Shown here: one piece after another, positions 1 through 8,184 of the stretch
Layout of the letters: every line of letters begins with the position of its first letter
Position numbering within the stretch: the first letter of the stretch is position 1
NCBI GenBank assembly: GCA_031276105.1
Contig: JAISNS010000304.1
Coordinates: 1 to 15,556, forward strand
Direction: 5' to 3'
DNA from: Dysgonamonadaceae bacterium
GTDB lineage: Bacteria; Bacteroidota; Bacteroidia; Bacteroidales; Azobacteroidaceae
Length of the DNA: 15,556 nt
Notes under the pieces: generated by a model
Seen by the model: the letters and a program-made list of their open reading frames with translations, nothing else
Told to the model about the DNA's origin: nothing
Database searches by the model: none
Made by a program: the position numbers and the translations under genes

Positions 1-282
1 ATTTACGCATTGAAAAAGTTGGATATCGATTATAAAGACAGTACGGACAGCCCTTGGGCAAGTTCTTATCTGCACGAAAATCAACTGGTTTTGAAAAACC
101 GCGAAATGGCGACAAACGCTGTCCCCAATGTTATCGGAATGGGCGCCAAAGATGCGCTTTTCGCGATGGAAAGCGCCGGACTGAAGGTTTCACTTTCGGG
201 AAGAGGAACCGTCGTGGGGCAATCCGTCGGCAGCGGGGCTAAAGTAATTAAAGGACAAACAATCATATTGACACTTAAATAA
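1..282 (+). CDS. ftsI: C-terminus of FtsI-type penicillin-binding protein with PASTA domain (5' partial)
   Basis: This is the last roughly 93 codons of a gene that enters from the left; the frame is open from base 1, so no start is visible here and the first TTG/ATG codons are internal. Residues from about VPNVIGMGAKDAL to the final LTLK form one PASTA domain, with the typical VPNVIGM opening, the LKVSLSGRGTV middle and a GQTIILTL ending. PASTA repeats end the septal peptidoglycan transpeptidase (PBP) of Bacteroidota dcw clusters. The stop is 9 bases before murE, which is the usual ftsI-murE order. The protein is expected to be anchored in the inner membrane with its catalytic domain in the periplasm, cross-linking septal peptidoglycan; none of the transpeptidase domain lies in the window, so identity rests on the PASTA domain plus the neighbour. 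Confidence 0.85.
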   Translation: MYALKKLDIDYKDSTDSPWASSYLHENQLVLKNREMATNAVPNVIGMGAKDALFAMESAGLKVSLSGRGTVVGQSVGSGAKVIKGQTIILTLK

Positions 283-291
283 TAGAATAAT

Positions 292-1755
292 ATGAACTTA
301 GAAACACTTCTCTACGGTACGGCTTTTTCTGGAATTACAGGTAATTTGGATAAAAGCATCACGGGTATTCATTTCGATTCCCGGAAAATAAAAAAAGGAA
401 ATCTGTTCGTCGCTGTGCGGGGAACACAATCGGACGGTCACGCTTACATTAATCAAGCGATCGAAAACGGCGCTATTGCCGTTGTTTGCGAAACATTACC
501 CGCTACCATTCAGGCAGATGTTACTTACATTCAGGTCAAGGACAGCGCCGATGTCCTGGGACATTTAGCTTCCGCGTGGAATAATCATCCATCCGGAAAA
601 CTGATTTTGACCGGCGTGACGGGAACCAACGGGAAAACGACGGTTGCCACACTCCTGTACCAGCTATTCAAAAAGATGGGATACAAAACCGGTTTATTGT
701 CGACCGTTTGCAATTACATCGGCGATGAAGCGATTCCGGCGACGCACACCACGCCCGACGCGCTTGAACTGAACCGCTTGCTGGCGCAAATGAGCGCAAA
801 AGGCTGCCAATACGTATTCATGGAAATCAGTTCGCACGCCATTGTGCAAAGGCGGATAAGCGGTTTGCAATTCAACGGCGGGATTTTCACGAACTTGACG
901 CACGACCACCTCGATTATCATGAAACATTCGAGGCTTACCGCGACGCTAAAAAGGCGTTTTTCGACGCGCTGCCTTTCGACGCTTTTGCCTTGACAAATA
1001 TTGATGACAAAAACGGTTCGTTTATGTTGCAAAACTCGAAAGCGCACAAAGTAACTTATGCTTTCAAAACAGACGCCAATTTCAAAGGAAAAATCCTTGA
1101 AACACATTTCGACGGAACATTGATGACCATCGACAGCAAGGAAATATCGACGCAATTTGTCGGCCGGTTTAACGCATACAATCTGTTGGCCGTTTATGCA
1201 GCAGCCGTTGTGCTGGACGAAGAACCGGAAAATATTTTAATTGCACTGAGTACCCTTCAACCGGTTGCCGGACGTTTCCAAACGTTCCGTTCGCCCGGCG
1301 GATACACGGCAATAGTGGATTACGCACATACGCCCGACGCGCTGACTAACGTTTTGAATGCCATTCACGAAGTAATCGAAGGTACGGGCGAAATACTGAC
1401 CGTTGTCGGTTGCGGTGGGAATCGCGACAAACGTAAACGTCCCATCATGGCGAAAGAAGCCGTCCGCTTAAGTAACCGGGTCATCCTGACTTCCGACAAT
1501 CCGCGTTTCGAAAATCCGGACGACATTATTCAAGACATGGTCAATGGCCTGACTGCGGAGGAAAAGAAGAAAACGGTTTGCATTACCGACCGGCGAGAAG
1601 CTATCCGCACGGCTTGCCTGCTCGCCCAATCCGGAGACGTCATCCTGATTGCAGGGAAAGGGCATGAAGACTATCAGGAAGTAGAAGGCGTGAAGCGGCA
1701 TTTCGACGACAGGGAAATCGTAAGGGAAAGTTATGAACTAAGAACTAAGAACTAA
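292..1755 (+). CDS. murE: UDP-N-acetylmuramoyl-L-alanyl-D-glutamate--2,6-diaminopimelate ligase (MurE)
   Basis: MurE is a cytoplasmic ATP-dependent ligase that adds the third residue of the peptidoglycan stem peptide to UDP-MurNAc-L-Ala-D-Glu. The 487-residue length is normal. Seen in order: an N-terminal UDP-binding domain with [12 protein letters not shown]; the central ATPase domain with P-loop GTNGKTT (residues 111-117), THTTPD, and YRDAKKAFF, where Lys220 is the likely carbamylated lysine; and a C-terminal ligase domain with [10 protein letters not shown] and DNPR (402-405). DNPR is the signature of meso-diaminopimelate-adding enzymes, as opposed to lysine-adding ones, so meso-DAP peptidoglycan is inferred. 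ATG at 292 gives the standard MurE N-terminus. It sits 9 bases after ftsI and is probably co-transcribed with it. The stop codon lies inside an array of GAACTAA heptamers, so the last few residues (ELRTKN) are repeat-encoded. The usual downstream gene mraY is missing. Confidence 0.97.
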   Translation: MNLETLLYGTAFSGITGNLDKSITGIHFDSRKIKKGNLFVAVRGTQSDGHAYINQAIENGAIAVVCETLPATIQADVTYIQVKDSADVLGHLASAWNNHPSGKLILTGVTGTNGKTTVATLLYQLFKKMGYKTGLLSTVCNYIGDEAIPATHTTPDALELNRLLAQMSAKGCQYVFMEISSHAIVQRRISGLQFNGGIFTNLTHDHLDYHETFEAYRDAKKAFFDALPFDAFALTNIDDKNGSFMLQNSKAHKVTYAFKTDANFKGKILETHFDGTLMTIDSKEISTQFVGRFNAYNLLAVYAAAVVLDEEPENILIALSTLQPVAGRFQTFRSPGGYTAIVDYAHTPDALTNVLNAIHEVIEGTGEILTVVGCGGNRDKRKRPIMAKEAVRLSNRVILTSDNPRFENPDDIIQDMVNGLTAEEKKKTVCITDRREAIRTACLLAQSGDVILIAGKGHEDYQEVEGVKRHFDDREIVRESYELRTKN

Positions 1756-1762
1756 GAACTAA
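1735..1762 (+). repeat. GAACTAA heptamer tandem array at the murE stop
   Basis: Four exact head-to-tail copies of GAACTAA cover the end of murE. The murE stop TAA (1753-1755) falls in the third copy. Because 7 is not a multiple of 3, successive copies place TAA in each of the three forward frames, making the array an all-frame stop. A related AAAACTA array sits at the stop of the next gene (3251-3271). Confidence 0.9.
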
Positions 1763-1795
1763 GAGTTATGAGTTACGCGAAGCAAACGTTCCTTC

Positions 1796-2012
1796 CCTGT
1801 CATTGCGGGCTTGACCCGCAATCCCCCAATCCGATTGGGGAAGCCCCCAACTCGGTTAAAGAAGTCAATAATTCGGATTGTTTACCTGTCATTGCGGGCT
1901 TGACCCGCAATCCCCTGAATAGCACACTGCGCCTTTGTAGGGGATCCCGCGTCAAGCGCGGGATGACAAGGGGAGAAAGGGATTGCGGGATCAAACTCGC
2001 AATGACAAGGGG
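1796..2012. repeat. Cluster of four REP-like palindromic repeats, two forward and two inverted
   Basis: This cluster fills most of the non-coding stretch between murE and the SusE-like gene (1756-2058). Each unit is a hairpin flanked by CCTGTC on one side and CCCC on the other. Stems: ATTGCGGG/CCCGCAAT at 1802-1822 and again at 1891-1911, both with loop CTTGA; ATCCCGCG/CGCGGGAT at 1944-1964 with loop TCAAG; and ATTGCGGG/CTCGCAAT at 1982-2003 with one wobble position. Units 1 and 2 run forward and units 3 and 4 run in reverse, so the halves can also pair with each other. An extra hairpin, CCCCAAT/ATTGGGG with a 3-base loop, lies at 1824-1840. The rest of the gap is AT-rich (2021-2058), with no promoter I can defend. 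An 86-codon ORF through the repeats reads as the familiar spurious translation of such elements. Confidence 0.85.
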
Positions 2013-2058
2013 AGAAAGTGTTATTTAACATATTATTAATTTTTAAAACAAAAAAGCA

Positions 2059-3258
2059 ATGACAACACATCAATATTTTTATTTCATAAAGAGGCTTTTC
2101 CTTTTTAGCCTCCTTTTCTCATCCTGTTACAACTACGACTGGGAGGCAAAACACGAAACATCGCTCGCGCCGTTCAGTATCACCACGCCCGATTTGCAGC
2201 AAACAATTGCCGTAAATTACGCCGACAGCGCTTCAACCTTCGGCAAAGAAACGCGGCTGGAATGGGAAAAATCAAGCGCAGCCGACTTTTCCAAAGTATT
2301 TTACGAAGTTTGGTTTTATAATCCGAAAAATTTGGAAACACCCTTTTTAAAACAAATTACAGGTTCAGGCCAAACAGAAAATTTTCTCATCCTGAACGAA
2401 AAAGAGTTGAATATCGTTGCCGAAAAAGCCGGTATCGCCCCCAACTCTACCGGCGAAGTGCGCTGGAAAGTCAACGCCGCAAACGGCATCAATAACCAAT
2501 TCAGCAACAACGAAAAAACGCTAACCATTACCCGTCCCGCAGGATTTGCCTATTATCCCGAAAAAATGATGACTGCCGGCGCGGCGCTTGGCGATAAAAG
2601 AATAGAAATGAAACGAATCGCAATAAAAGATAAAGACAGGGAAGCATATACCGGCGAATACGAATTGTTTGTTTACCTCGCCGAAGGCAATTTTTACCTG
2701 ACCGAACAGGGCACCGACCGGCGCTTCTACATCTCGGAAAACGGAAACTTGAAAGAAGTTTTTGACGAAGAAAAACAGTCGCTACTCAACTCCCCTATTA
2801 CGACCGGTAAAATCCACCGGCTTAAAATCAACCTGAAAACCGCTACCGCCCTTTTTGTCGCAATAGAAGCCGTTGACTTATGGTACAGCGGCACAAACAA
2901 CATCCTCGGCGCTTTGCAACAGAGCGATCCTCAAGTTCCATACTGGACTGTAACCCAATATATTGAACTCGCCGGAGAAGGGACGGCAACCGATTATCGC
3001 TACAAATTTCGCCTAACGCAAAAAAACACTACCGGCGAACAGTCGGCCTCCTTCTGGGGCTACAGCGCCATCACTGCGCCCAACCAAAGCGCAACCTCGC
3101 AACCTTCCTACTTTTATCTGTATGAAGTCGATAATAGCCGGTCGGACTATTGCTACAAATTCAATCGCACCGACCACAATCGGAATACACTGAAAATCGA
3201 CGTCGATTTCAGACCCGAAATAGAACACTTTACACACCAACTAAGAGTTAAAAACTAA
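2059..3258 (+). CDS. SusE/SusF-like outer-membrane glycan-binding lipoprotein
   Basis: The 399-residue protein begins with a lipoprotein signal: a basic start, the hydrophobic run LFLFSLLF, then SSC with Cys23 as the likely lipidated residue, followed by aromatic and acidic residues (YNYDWE). Residues of about 35-165 look like the N-terminal SusE domain, a fibronectin-like beta-sandwich with RLEWEKSSAADFSKVFYEVW and a later GEVRWKVNAANGINNQ. The rest (about 175-399) contains beta-rich segments such as ELFVYLAEGNFYLTEQ and YFYLYEVDNS that resemble the starch-binding-type modules of SusE/SusF proteins. Such lipoproteins sit on the cell surface and bind glycans without cleaving them. No SusC or SusD gene is present beside it, which is unusual because SusE genes normally follow susCD. 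The stop lies in a heptamer array. The family assignment is from motif recall; the ligand is unknown. Confidence 0.65.
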   Translation: MTTHQYFYFIKRLFLFSLLFSSCYNYDWEAKHETSLAPFSITTPDLQQTIAVNYADSASTFGKETRLEWEKSSAADFSKVFYEVWFYNPKNLETPFLKQITGSGQTENFLILNEKELNIVAEKAGIAPNSTGEVRWKVNAANGINNQFSNNEKTLTITRPAGFAYYPEKMMTAGAALGDKRIEMKRIAIKDKDREAYTGEYELFVYLAEGNFYLTEQGTDRRFYISENGNLKEVFDEEKQSLLNSPITTGKIHRLKINLKTATALFVAIEAVDLWYSGTNNILGALQQSDPQVPYWTVTQYIELAGEGTATDYRYKFRLTQKNTTGEQSASFWGYSAITAPNQSATSQPSYFYLYEVDNSRSDYCYKFNRTDHNRNTLKIDVDFRPEIEHFTHQLRVKN

Positions 3259-3320
3259 AAACTAAAAACTAAAAACCGCTTCGCGCAACTTTTAGTTTTT
3301 ATCTTTTAGCTTTTAGTTCT
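3247..3320. terminator. AT-rich imperfect inverted repeat after the SusE-like gene (possible terminator or processing hairpin)
   Basis: The left arm is a tandem of AAAACTA heptamers (3251-3271) that contains the stop codon of the upstream gene. The right arm holds diverged reverse-complement copies (CTTTTAG-like) up to 3320. The best core pairs TAAAAACTAAAA (3263-3274) with TTTTAGTTTTTA (3290-3301), 12 perfect base pairs, with a 15-base loop that has its own CGC/GCG mini-stem. A weaker extension (CTAAAA) continues outward. It could end or attenuate transcription before the binding-protein gene, but there is no clean GC-rich stem with a U-tract, so terminator function is only an inference. Confidence 0.45.
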
Positions 3321-3345
3321 ATATTATTATTATAAATTATTTATC

Positions 3346-5499
3346 ATGAAAATCAAAAATTATCTCATCAAGCAAGCAGGGCTTTCATTAATGTCGTTTG
3401 CAGCCCTCACACAACTAAATGCGCAACAAACCTTCGAAGCCGAAGCGTTTATAGAAAGCGCTTACGCCACCGTTACAGACGCCGAACTTTTCTCCGGCGG
3501 CAAGTACGTAACCATGAACGCCGCCTACGGCAGTTATGTGAAATACATAATAACCGCTGAGGCAGCAGGAACCTACGATTTTGCGATCGACTATGCTACA
3601 ATGAACGGCCGCAGCATGTATGTCAAAGCAGAAAACTACCTGCCGGTAATTGCCGTATTCGACACATTTACCGGCTCGTGGGACGGATCGGAAGGAACCG
3701 GCGACGACGGCAACCCCTTAGCCGGAATCATGACGCTGACCGTACCCGTCTATCTCAACGCCGGCGAGAACGAAGTGGAAATCGGCGCTTTCGATGGCCA
3801 AGACGGCAGCTTTTCGCCCAACTTCGACAAATTTACCGTATCGCCGTCAGCCGCAACAACCCTCCCCACCCTATCGCCCGCGGCGCTTTCCTTTGAAGCC
3901 GAAAATGCGAGAATCATTTCGGCAGATATCAACGACGCCACCTGCTATTCCGGCGGCAAAGGCATATTCAACATCGGAGCATCAAGCAAAATTCAGTTCG
4001 AAAACATCAACGTAGCCGAAGAAGGAACATACAACGTTGTTGCCTATTACACAACATTTAGCGAACGCAATTTTACCGTTAAGGCAAACAACTACTTACC
4101 CGTAACGATGGCCTGCAAAATCGGATTGCCTTACTGGACCTGCCCCGAAAACGAAGAACAGGAAAACGACCCGACCCGCCCGACTATCCTGAAAAAAACC
4201 GTACAGGTATATTTCAATGCCGGCAGCAACACCCTCACTTTTTCGAGCTTTCAGGGCAACCCCACCCCCAATCTGGATAAAATCGAAATCGTAAAATCAG
4301 GCCTGAACCTTCCGAAACCCGGCTACGAAATAATGGCCGCCGTTTTCGATTTTACCGACAACGTAGCAAACTTTGCCACCGATTTTGTAGAGGAATACGC
4401 AACCGACAGCGCCAACCTTTCCCGTCTGATTGATAACAACGAATACACCACTTATATAAAAGAAGGCGTTTCGGAAACAAAAATCACCGCTAAAACGGCT
4501 TATCCGATCATTCTTACCGGCTATGCAATCGCCGGCATTTTCGGACAACCCGGCAAATTGCCGGACGATTGGACATTGGAATATTCCGACGACGGCAATA
4601 CTTGGAACCCCGTTGCCAACGTCGGTGCAATCGACACAGACGCTTATCGCAGCATTACCACCGGATACAACCTCGACAACCTTGTATCGGCACAATATTT
4701 CCGGCTTACCGCTACCGGAAACGGAAAAGTAGAAATCGGCGAATGGCAACTCTTTGGCGTACCCTACATCAGCGCCGAACAAGCATTTCCCAACGACGAC
4801 ATGACCCACAACGTTCCTTTCGATGAAATACTCAGCTATTCGATGGGCGACCCCGACGGATTCGACAGAGGAGGCGGATGGAATGAAGTATTTGAAAATG
4901 TGTTTGACAAACAGTTGAATACCGTTTACACGGTAGTGGACGGCAAAAATTTCTACATCCAATTTGAAACCCCCGATCTCGTTACGCTCAAAAGCTATGC
5001 ACTGACAGGGCGATTCGGATTTGCCCCACGCAGCCCGTCTAAATGGAAAATAGAAGCCCTCAGCGAAAAAACAAGCGATTGGGTTTTGCTCGACACACGT
5101 GAAAACATCAAATTCCCCGCCGACGCTTCAACGCTCATGTTTAATATTAAAGAACCTGTCGAATCGTTTCTGTATAAATTGACCGTTGAAGATACCGCAG
5201 GCGAGGGCACGGCCAATCTGGTGCAATGGCAAATGTTCAAAGATTGGTACGGTATTTCCCCCAGTCCTAACGCTATAAACAATGTAACCTGCCATTTTCC
5301 GGTAACGGTTGCCTCGCGTAAAGGCTCAATCCAATTATATACTACATCAGCCGCCAACCTGCCGTTCACCCTGTTCGATCTGCTTGGCAAACAGATCGAA
5401 AGCGGCGTTTGTCATCCGGGCATCACAGAAATCCGTGTTGGCAGTGGCGTGTATATCATTCGGGTAGGCGAAGCAGCAAGCAAGATAGTAGTAAAATAA
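3346..5499 (+). CDS. T9SS-secreted carbohydrate-binding protein: two CBM6-like and two F5/8C-like domains
   Basis: The 717-residue protein has a signal peptide (cut probably after LNA, residue 26). Domain 1 (about 29-165) and domain 2 (about 183-318) are CBM6/CBM35-like beta-sandwiches: each begins FEAE, has a SGGK motif, a YLPV strand and ends NFDKFTV or NLDKIEI. Two F5/8-type-C (discoidin-like) domains follow: about 325-472, with LEYSDDGNTWNPV and the closing GEWQLFG, and about 473-635, with a closing VQWQMF. The tail (about 648-717) is a T9SS type A sorting domain: FTLFDLLGKQIESG and GVYIIRVG ending in KIVVK. No catalytic domain is visible, so it is inferred to be a surface or secreted glycan-binding protein serving the enzymes downstream. 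It matches the leading architecture of the 12499 gene. ATG at 3346 directly precedes the signal peptide. Ligand unknown; the domain family names could shift to neighbouring CBM families. Confidence 0.8.
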   Translation: MKIKNYLIKQAGLSLMSFAALTQLNAQQTFEAEAFIESAYATVTDAELFSGGKYVTMNAAYGSYVKYIITAEAAGTYDFAIDYATMNGRSMYVKAENYLPVIAVFDTFTGSWDGSEGTGDDGNPLAGIMTLTVPVYLNAGENEVEIGAFDGQDGSFSPNFDKFTVSPSAATTLPTLSPAALSFEAENARIISADINDATCYSGGKGIFNIGASSKIQFENINVAEEGTYNVVAYYTTFSERNFTVKANNYLPVTMACKIGLPYWTCPENEEQENDPTRPTILKKTVQVYFNAGSNTLTFSSFQGNPTPNLDKIEIVKSGLNLPKPGYEIMAAVFDFTDNVANFATDFVEEYATDSANLSRLIDNNEYTTYIKEGVSETKITAKTAYPIILTGYAIAGIFGQPGKLPDDWTLEYSDDGNTWNPVANVGAIDTDAYRSITTGYNLDNLVSAQYFRLTATGNGKVEIGEWQLFGVPYISAEQAFPNDDMTHNVPFDEILSYSMGDPDGFDRGGGWNEVFENVFDKQLNTVYTVVDGKNFYIQFETPDLVTLKSYALTGRFGFAPRSPSKWKIEALSEKTSDWVLLDTRENIKFPADASTLMFNIKEPVESFLYKLTVEDTAGEGTANLVQWQMFKDWYGISPSPNAINNVTCHFPVTVASRKGSIQLYTTSAANLPFTLFDLLGKQIESGVCHPGITEIRVGSGVYIIRVGEAASKIVVK

Positions 5500-5511
5500 T
5501 CTTTCAAATAA

Positions 5512-5670
5512 ATGAAAATGAGTAAATATGCTCATATAGCTGCACTTATTTCCTTATTGTTTCCAACGCCTGCGCTTTTGGCGCAGGCACTGGAAGCTTG
5601 GGACGATGTAACCGTAACGCAAATAAACCGGGAAGAAGCCCATACAATTGCTATTCCTATTGTGTTATGA
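5512..5670 (+). pseudogene. GH2-like glycosidase N-terminal remnant, or 52-aa upstream ORF overlapping the GH97 start
   Basis: This short ORF begins 12 bases after the preceding stop (ATG at 5512, alternative ATG at 5518). It encodes a plausible signal peptide (KYAHIAALISLLFP, then PALLAQ) followed by EAWDDVTVTQINREEAHTIA and IPIVL, then TGA. The WDDVTVTQINREEAHTIAIP segment is what I recognise as the mature N-terminus of Bacteroidales GH2 beta-galactosidase-like enzymes, which normally continue for 800-1000 residues. Here it stops abruptly and its TGA (5668-5670) overlaps the ATG of the GH97 gene (5667-5669). The simplest reading is a deletion that removed the rest of a GH2 gene and left its translation start. 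It may still be translated and could couple translation to GH97. The alternative is an unrelated small exported peptide. The GH2 match is from memory, not a search. Confidence 0.65.
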
Positions 5671-8174
5671 AAAATTTATTATTACTTGCCGTCGCCACTT
5701 GTATTTCGCTGAATGTATTGGGAAATACACTGCTAACAACCATGTATTCAGCTGATAATCGGATTAAAATAGAACTGTTTCTACAAAACGATTCTTTGTT
5801 TTACAAAGCATTTTTCAACAATATGCTTGTAATTGACGCCTCGAATATCGGAATACGGTTTACCGGCGGAAATTTTCTGAGAAACTTGGTTTTCGACAGC
5901 AAACGCGACAGCATTATCAATGAAACTTACACCTTGCCTTCCGGAAAAGTATCGGAATATCATAACTTTTGCAATGAAACGACTGCGCGTTTTACAACTG
6001 CTTCAGCCATACTCGAAATAGTATTTCGAGTTTATAATGAAGGATTTACATTCAGGTATCAATCGCCAGGCGCAGCCATAGCAAACGTTACGTTTCAACA
6101 GGAAAATTCGTTTGTGAATGTTGCAAATTTCGAATCGTCGTGGGTGCAAAAATACCATCCCGACTATTCGTGGTACTACGAAAAGCGCGACTGGAACCTC
6201 AATGTAAATACCGAACACACACAACGCGGACTGAATACGCCGGCATTAATCAAAGCCGGCAACGTATATCTGCTGATTTCAGAAGCTGCAAACGATAGAC
6301 AATATGCCACATCGCGACTGATAGCAAACAATAAATCGGGATGTTACAATTTTGAACCGGTGGGTAACATCAACTCGCCGCTTCCTTTTGCCACGCCATG
6401 GCGTGTCGTTTTTGTGGGAGATTTAAAAACAATTGTAGAATCGACATTGATTGAAAACCTTAATGCTCCGAGCATTTACAGCGATTTTTCGTGGATTCGG
6501 CCCGGTCGCGTAGCCTGGGATTGGGGTGGAGAAGACGCGCAAAATGTGATTGGATACGATATTTCAAAATCCTATATTGATTTGGCAGCCCGAATGGGTT
6601 GGGAATATTACAATCTCGACGATGGTTGGGATAGCAATCGCGCCGATTATCAACTGGCCGACATCGTTAATTATGCCGATTCCAAAGGCGTAAAACTCAT
6701 TCTTTGGACTCATAACAATCGCTTCGCCAACAATCGACAAGACATTTACAACAAACTTTCGGCATGGAAAAATCTTGGAGTGGCAGGCATAAAAGTTGAT
6801 TTTTGGGAAAACGACGACCAAGCGACAATGCAAAAATATGAAACACTGCTTGACGTAACCGCCGAACTGCAAATGGCGGTTAATTTTCACGGCTGCACCA
6901 AACCTTCGGGCTTGCGCCGGAAATATCCGCATTTTTTGACTTCCGAAGCTGTGCTCGGCGGCGAATTTTATTTCGGAGACATGCCGCAAATGGTTAATTC
7001 AAAGCATAATATTAATATAGCGCTTACCCGGAACGTTATCGGATCAATGGATTTTACGCCCTGCGATTTTGCAAAAAAGAATGGCCGGGTGCAACACGAA
7101 ACTTCGTGGGCACAGCAAGTGGCGCATACTATTTTGTACGAAAGCGGACTGTTGTACTTCCTCGACCACCCAAACAATTATCGCTATCATATTGCCGAAA
7201 GTTTCCTCAAACAGATACCTGCCGCATGGAACGAAATTAAATGCCTCGAAGCCGAGCCTGACAGGTATGTAAGCATCGCCCGCAAAAACGGCGCCGACTG
7301 GTTTGTTGCTTCAATTACCGACGCAAAACGTACTCTGAACTTAAATCTTTCATTTTTAGATGAAAACAAAACTTACAATGCCTACATTTACAAAGATGGC
7401 GACTGTAAGTCGGAAATTACATTTGATTTTCAGGCAAATTTGACAAATACAAGTTCGTTGCAAATTCCACTTTTAGATTCGGGCGGAGTGGCCATTCGCT
7501 TTTCCGAAAACGCCGGTTTGCCAAAACCGGCGCAACAAAAATGGGAAGCTGAAAACGCATTTACTTACGGTTCAAAAACGACTGATACCGATGGCCTTTG
7601 TTCGGGTAAAAAATACGTTTCCAATCTCGGAAAAATGAATAAGTTGAAATTCAGCAATATAAACGTAGAAAAAGATACGCTTTATGCGCTAACGATTTTT
7701 TATATGAGCGATGAAGCAAAATCGGCTTACATCAAAATCAACGATGAAAGCGAACCGCTGTATTACGATTTCCGTAACACAGGCGGCGAAAGCGGTCGAT
7801 TTTTAGCCATGAAAAACCTTGTCGTTCCGTTGCACGCGGGAAATAATACAATTGAATTGGGTAATACTCAAGGTTTTGCACCATGTATCGACCGCATTAC
7901 CATAAAGTCGCTTTCGGACGAATCCGGTGCGCCCAATGTAATCCCTTACGAAAATCTGCAAAAACGATTCTCTTGGTTTGTAAAAGAAAATACAATAACG
8001 CTGAATAGCGCCTTTGCCGGAAATTTTACTCTTTTCGATTTGCAAGGACATAAATTGAATACCGGGAAAATGATTGCCGGCGAAAACTTTATCGTACTCC
8101 CTGAAAAAGGCGTTTTTATCATCAGCATGGATGCAGGATATGAATCATTTTCATTTAAAACAATAAACAAATAA
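5667..8174 (+). CDS. GH97 glycoside hydrolase (retaining type) with CBM6-like domain and T9SS tail
   Basis: An 835-residue exo-acting alpha-glycosidase, probably an alpha-galactosidase or related. I chose ATG 5667 because it starts a clean signal peptide (KNLLLLAVATCISLNVLG); an in-frame upstream start at 5598 would put 23 unrelated residues ahead of it. Layout: GH97 N-terminal beta-domain (about 22-270); catalytic barrel (about 275-540) with WIRPGRVAWDWGG, YYNLDDGW, GIKVDFWEND and NFHGCTKPSGLRRKYP; GH97 C-terminal domain (to about 615); CBM6-like domain (626-750); T9SS sorting domain (about 766-835, FTLFDLQGHKL and KGVFIIS). Asp378 in KVDF is the likely nucleophile of the retaining branch, and Glu427 in TSEAV the likely acid/base. 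It is therefore expected to be exported across the outer membrane. Its start overlaps the stop of the GH2-like ORF, and the next gene follows after 10 bases. Exact sugar specificity cannot be read from sequence. Confidence 0.9.
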   Translation: MKNLLLLAVATCISLNVLGNTLLTTMYSADNRIKIELFLQNDSLFYKAFFNNMLVIDASNIGIRFTGGNFLRNLVFDSKRDSIINETYTLPSGKVSEYHNFCNETTARFTTASAILEIVFRVYNEGFTFRYQSPGAAIANVTFQQENSFVNVANFESSWVQKYHPDYSWYYEKRDWNLNVNTEHTQRGLNTPALIKAGNVYLLISEAANDRQYATSRLIANNKSGCYNFEPVGNINSPLPFATPWRVVFVGDLKTIVESTLIENLNAPSIYSDFSWIRPGRVAWDWGGEDAQNVIGYDISKSYIDLAARMGWEYYNLDDGWDSNRADYQLADIVNYADSKGVKLILWTHNNRFANNRQDIYNKLSAWKNLGVAGIKVDFWENDDQATMQKYETLLDVTAELQMAVNFHGCTKPSGLRRKYPHFLTSEAVLGGEFYFGDMPQMVNSKHNINIALTRNVIGSMDFTPCDFAKKNGRVQHETSWAQQVAHTILYESGLLYFLDHPNNYRYHIAESFLKQIPAAWNEIKCLEAEPDRYVSIARKNGADWFVASITDAKRTLNLNLSFLDENKTYNAYIYKDGDCKSEITFDFQANLTNTSSLQIPLLDSGGVAIRFSENAGLPKPAQQKWEAENAFTYGSKTTDTDGLCSGKKYVSNLGKMNKLKFSNINVEKDTLYALTIFYMSDEAKSAYIKINDESEPLYYDFRNTGGESGRFLAMKNLVVPLHAGNNTIELGNTQGFAPCIDRITIKSLSDESGAPNVIPYENLQKRFSWFVKENTITLNSAFAGNFTLFDLQGHKLNTGKMIAGENFIVLPEKGVFIISMDAGYESFSFKTINK

Positions 8175-8184
8175 TTTGAAAAAT

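Noticed and set aside
694-1155. 153-codon antisense ORF inside murE
   Set aside because: Overlaps conserved MurE motifs on the + strand and has no supporting feature.
1796-2012. CRISPR array
   Set aside because: The repeats are palindromic, occur in both orientations with uneven spacing, and no cas gene is nearby.
1768-2028. 86-codon ORF across the murE-SusE gap (and antisense ORFs over the same bases)
   Set aside because: It is a translation of the palindromic repeats (HCGLDPQS and VIAGLTRNPL segments are typical of such false ORFs), with no domain or signal.
3296-3310. TATCTTTT as a -7 promoter element before the binding-protein gene
   Set aside because: The final G of TAnnTTTG is missing, and the bases belong to the inverted heptamer repeat.
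4297-4962. 221-codon antisense ORF over the first binding-protein gene
   Set aside because: Opposite well-supported F5/8C-like coding sequence; no motif, no plausible start context.
5598-5666. 23-codon upstream extension of the first GH97 gene
   Set aside because: It places non-signal residues before an otherwise clean signal peptide and overlaps the GH2-like ORF in another frame; ATG 5667 fits better.
8176-8184. TTG start for the GH76 gene
   Set aside because: ATG 8185 is three codons downstream, is the stronger start codon and begins a standard signal peptide.
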